DNA of 16,863 nucleotides, from assembly GCA_934255105.1 (NCBI GenBank), contig CAKQNH010000023.1, positions 1-16,863 of the forward strand. The letters are read 5' to 3'. Origin of the DNA: an uncultured Pirellulaceae bacterium. Lineage in GTDB: Bacteria > Planctomycetota > Planctomycetia > Pirellulales > Pirellulaceae. Both the position numbers and the translations under genes were made by a program. The notes beneath the pieces were generated by a model, which did no database searches, was not told the DNA's origin, and saw only the letters and a list, made by a program, of their open reading frames with translations. Shown here one piece after another: positions 14,949 to 16,863 of this stretch (positions are counted from its first letter, which is position 1; each line of letters starts with the position of its first letter).

Positions 14949-15340
14949 GCGGTCGAGCGCGTGCGGCTTCGCACGTTGGGTGTAGTGGAAGTCGCGAAGA
15001 CTTTCGACCCAGCACCTGCTGAGCGAAACTCTCGGCGAGCTCTGGTATGGCTGTGTTTGGTTGCCTGCGATCAGCTCAAGCCCCGGAAATGCCTTCGACA
15101 TCGTCTTTGTCGATGGTGTTCCGCATGCCCACACATAGACACGCATAAACACGAAATTGGCTTCAGCTTTTTCAACTGTGAGGGAACGCAGAGGAGCGGC
15201 CGGGATTCGCGTCTATTTGCGTCTATTTGCGGTTTGAGTCTTTCGCTTGCCGGAGAACAAACTCTCCCCGCTCAGGTAGCTTCAATATTCAATAATCGAA
15301 AATCTAATATTTCAGAAGGATTGCATTTGCAAACGCCAAC
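14949..15340. other. Gap between leader gene and adaptor of set 2
   Basis: No gene is convincing here. A perfect hairpin, CGTGCG-GCTT-CGCACG (14960-14975), stands 12 nt after the leader gene's stop codon; without a U-run it is more likely a processing or attenuation structure than a terminator. GCGTCTATTT is repeated near 15209-15228. The last 60 bases before the adaptor are AT-rich. Confidence 0.4.
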
Positions 15341-16810
15341 ATGACTCAACTTATTGCGATGAAGATCAAACTGCAACATCCGCTGTGGAAGGGGGCTCTC
15401 TGCGGGCTGACGGTAGCCATCCTATTTGCGTCCCCCACAATCGCTCAGACGCCCTCACAGGTTGTGTCGGAACTCGCCACGGCGAGTCAAACTGAATTGA
15501 CGCTACCCCGAGATCAATGGCCAGCCGCAGGCCTCAAGATCGAAGAGGTTCAGCGTCAACCATTTTCAAAGACGCTGCATCTGACGGGTAAAGTTTCCAT
15601 CAATCAAGATCGGCTGGCGCATATCTACTCCATAGTGGAAGGGACAGTTGAGGATGTCAAAGTCCGCCTTGGACAGTCGGTCCGACAAGACGATTTGCTG
15701 GCCGTAATTCATAGTCGTGAAATCGGGGCGGCAAAATTGCTACTCTACCAAGCTCGGCTGCAGCTCGAACTTGCCAATGCAAGGAACGACATGCAGAGCA
15801 GAATCGTCAGCAATGCCACCGACCTGCTGGAATGCTTGCGCAGTCAAATGCCGATTCAAGAAATCGAGGTAAGATTCCGCGACCGACCGTTGGGCGATTA
15901 TCGCGAGCGTGCACTCGCCGCCTACGCCGCATTTGTCAAGTCGGAGGCGGACGTGGATCGGCTTGAAGGCGTATCTAGTTCAGGTGCCGTTTCCGGCAAG
16001 AGCCTGTTGGCCGCCACTGCGACACGCAACGCCGATCAAGCGACGTTTCAATCTCGAATCGAACAGATCAGCTATGAGCTGACGACATCGACGTTATTGA
16101 CGTCGCAAGCGGTCAAAGAATCCGAAGCTAAAGTGCTTGTCGCTGCCACCAGTTTGCAAATCCTCGGCGTGGATGCGCGGGATATTGAGGCCATCAACCC
16201 GGCCGAGCAAGGCGAAACTCTATCGCACTACACAATTCGCGCGCCGTTCGATGGCACTGTGCTGAGTAAGGATGTGGTATTGCGGGAACAGGTTCGCCCA
16301 GATGTGATGCTGCTAAGTATTGCGGACCTGTCGACCGTGTGGGTCAGTGCCGACATCTATGAGGAACATCTACCACTGCTCGATTCGCTCAAACATCAGA
16401 CCATCACGATTCGCAACGACGCTCTACCCGATCAAACCTTTACGGCGAAAGTGTTTTTTACCGGTGAAGTAATGGATGAGCTGACGCGGACTATCTCGAT
16501 GCTAGCCATTGCGGACAACGCCGACCGGCATTTGAAGCCCGGTATGTTCGTCAAGCTTGATCTGCCGATCGCTCAGCAACAAACACCAATTTTGATCCCC
16601 TCGTCGGCGGTTCAAGAGCACCAAAGCAAAAAGTTCGTTTTTGTGCTTCAGGGGACCGATCAATTCCTGCGCCGCGACGTGACCCTCGGTCTCGCGAATG
16701 ATTCCCAGGTGGTCGTGAAGCAGGGGCTACGCGAGGGCGAATCGATCGTGACTGCGGGCGGCTTCATCTTGAAGTCTCAAATGCTGGCCGAACTGATGGG
16801 GGAAGAGTAA
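15341..16810 (+). CDS. HlyD/CzcB-type periplasmic adaptor of metal RND pump (set 2)
   Basis: The signal peptide is clearest from the second in-frame ATG at 15359 (MKIKLQHPLWKGAL, a hydrophobic core, then SPTIAQ); 15341 is kept as the outer limit, since neither start has a good Shine-Dalgarno sequence. The order is the usual one for this family: lipoyl half-motif IYSIVEGTVEDVKVRLGQSV then DDLLAVIHSREI (about residues 95-127), a long helical hairpin (to about 275), the second half-motif YTIRAPFDGTVLSKDVVLRE (about 297-316), a beta-barrel with LSTVWVSADIYEEHLPLL, and LKPGMFVKLDLPI with ILIPSSAVQEHQSKKFVFVL. The protein links the inner-membrane pump to the outer-membrane channel. It differs considerably from the set 1 adaptor and has no His tail. 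The pump gene follows after 1 bp. Confidence 0.92.
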   Translation: MTQLIAMKIKLQHPLWKGALCGLTVAILFASPTIAQTPSQVVSELATASQTELTLPRDQWPAAGLKIEEVQRQPFSKTLHLTGKVSINQDRLAHIYSIVEGTVEDVKVRLGQSVRQDDLLAVIHSREIGAAKLLLYQARLQLELANARNDMQSRIVSNATDLLECLRSQMPIQEIEVRFRDRPLGDYRERALAAYAAFVKSEADVDRLEGVSSSGAVSGKSLLAATATRNADQATFQSRIEQISYELTTSTLLTSQAVKESEAKVLVAATSLQILGVDARDIEAINPAEQGETLSHYTIRAPFDGTVLSKDVVLREQVRPDVMLLSIADLSTVWVSADIYEEHLPLLDSLKHQTITIRNDALPDQTFTAKVFFTGEVMDELTRTISMLAIADNADRHLKPGMFVKLDLPIAQQQTPILIPSSAVQEHQSKKFVFVLQGTDQFLRRDVTLGLANDSQVVVKQGLREGESIVTAGGFILKSQMLAELMGEE

Positions 16811-16811
16811 C

Positions 16812-16863
16812 ATGGTCAATTATCTGATCGACTTCTCACTGAACAACCGCTTCATCGTGCTCT
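16812..16863 (+). CDS. Second heavy-metal RND pump, N-terminal 17 codons (runs off right edge)
   Basis: The reading frame MVNYLIDFSLNNRFIVL matches the usual N-terminus of CusA/CzcA-type pumps (a short amphipathic start leading into transmembrane helix 1) and resembles MLDAIIKFSLRYRMLVV of the set 1 pump. It starts 1 bp after the adaptor stop codon, behind GGGGGAAGAG, so it is translationally linked to the adaptor. Confidence 0.8.
   Translation, partial: MVNYLIDFSLNNRFIVL

Noticed and set aside
14960..14975. Rho-independent terminator after the set 2 leader gene
   Set aside because: The hairpin is perfect but no U-rich run follows; kept only as a note within the gap description.

Overview
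The window reads as Gram-negative-type DNA of moderate GC, most likely from a planctomycete (Pirellulaceae-like). That is an inference from the mix of TolC/HlyD/RND export machinery, a pectate-lyase-fold secreted protein, a four-helix-bundle gene set in junk-like repeats, and several families of short tandem palindromic repeats. No rRNA or tRNA is visible to confirm the taxonomy.

The main content is heavy-metal efflux. Set 1 (about 5970-12876, + strand) holds a His-rich secreted leader protein, an HlyD/CusB-type periplasmic adaptor, a broken four-helix-bundle gene embedded in repeats, a CusA/CzcA-type RND pump of 1156 aa, and a His-rich lipoprotein. Set 2 (about 14412 to the right edge, + strand) repeats the plan with a second small His-containing leader protein, a second adaptor, and the first 17 codons of a second pump 1 bp downstream. 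At the left edge the N-terminal half of a TolC-family outer-membrane factor runs leftwards, so its partners are probably outside the window. Set 1 has no outer-membrane factor of its own here. A PAP2-type phosphatase on the minus strand lies between the two sets.

Between the TolC gene and set 1 (about 674-5800) lies a decayed region. It holds an array of 30-bp repeats that look like GTAG-headed REP elements, a C-terminal scrap of an autotransporter barrel, two small uncertain ORFs, an apparently intact secreted beta-helix protein, a hairpin-rich convergent intergenic region, an amino-acid permease that appears to have lost its first transmembrane helices in frame, the C-terminal half of a pirin, and the C-terminal part of an endonuclease/exonuclease/phosphatase-family enzyme.

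The most interesting observations are these. (1) The 30-bp repeats and the 23-bp repeats behind the permease differ in sequence but share one architecture: a GTRG head, an 8-bp stem and a 3-nt TCC loop, with compensatory changes in the stems. (2) The set 1 pump carries an insertion of roughly 80 residues in its periplasmic domain that resembles the domain of the His-rich lipoprotein encoded just downstream. (3) Both efflux sets start with related small secreted His proteins and similar TTGACT-N17 promoter candidates. (4) A repeat-flanked four-helix-bundle pseudogene has been placed between adaptor and pump, and its repeats run up to the pump's start codon.
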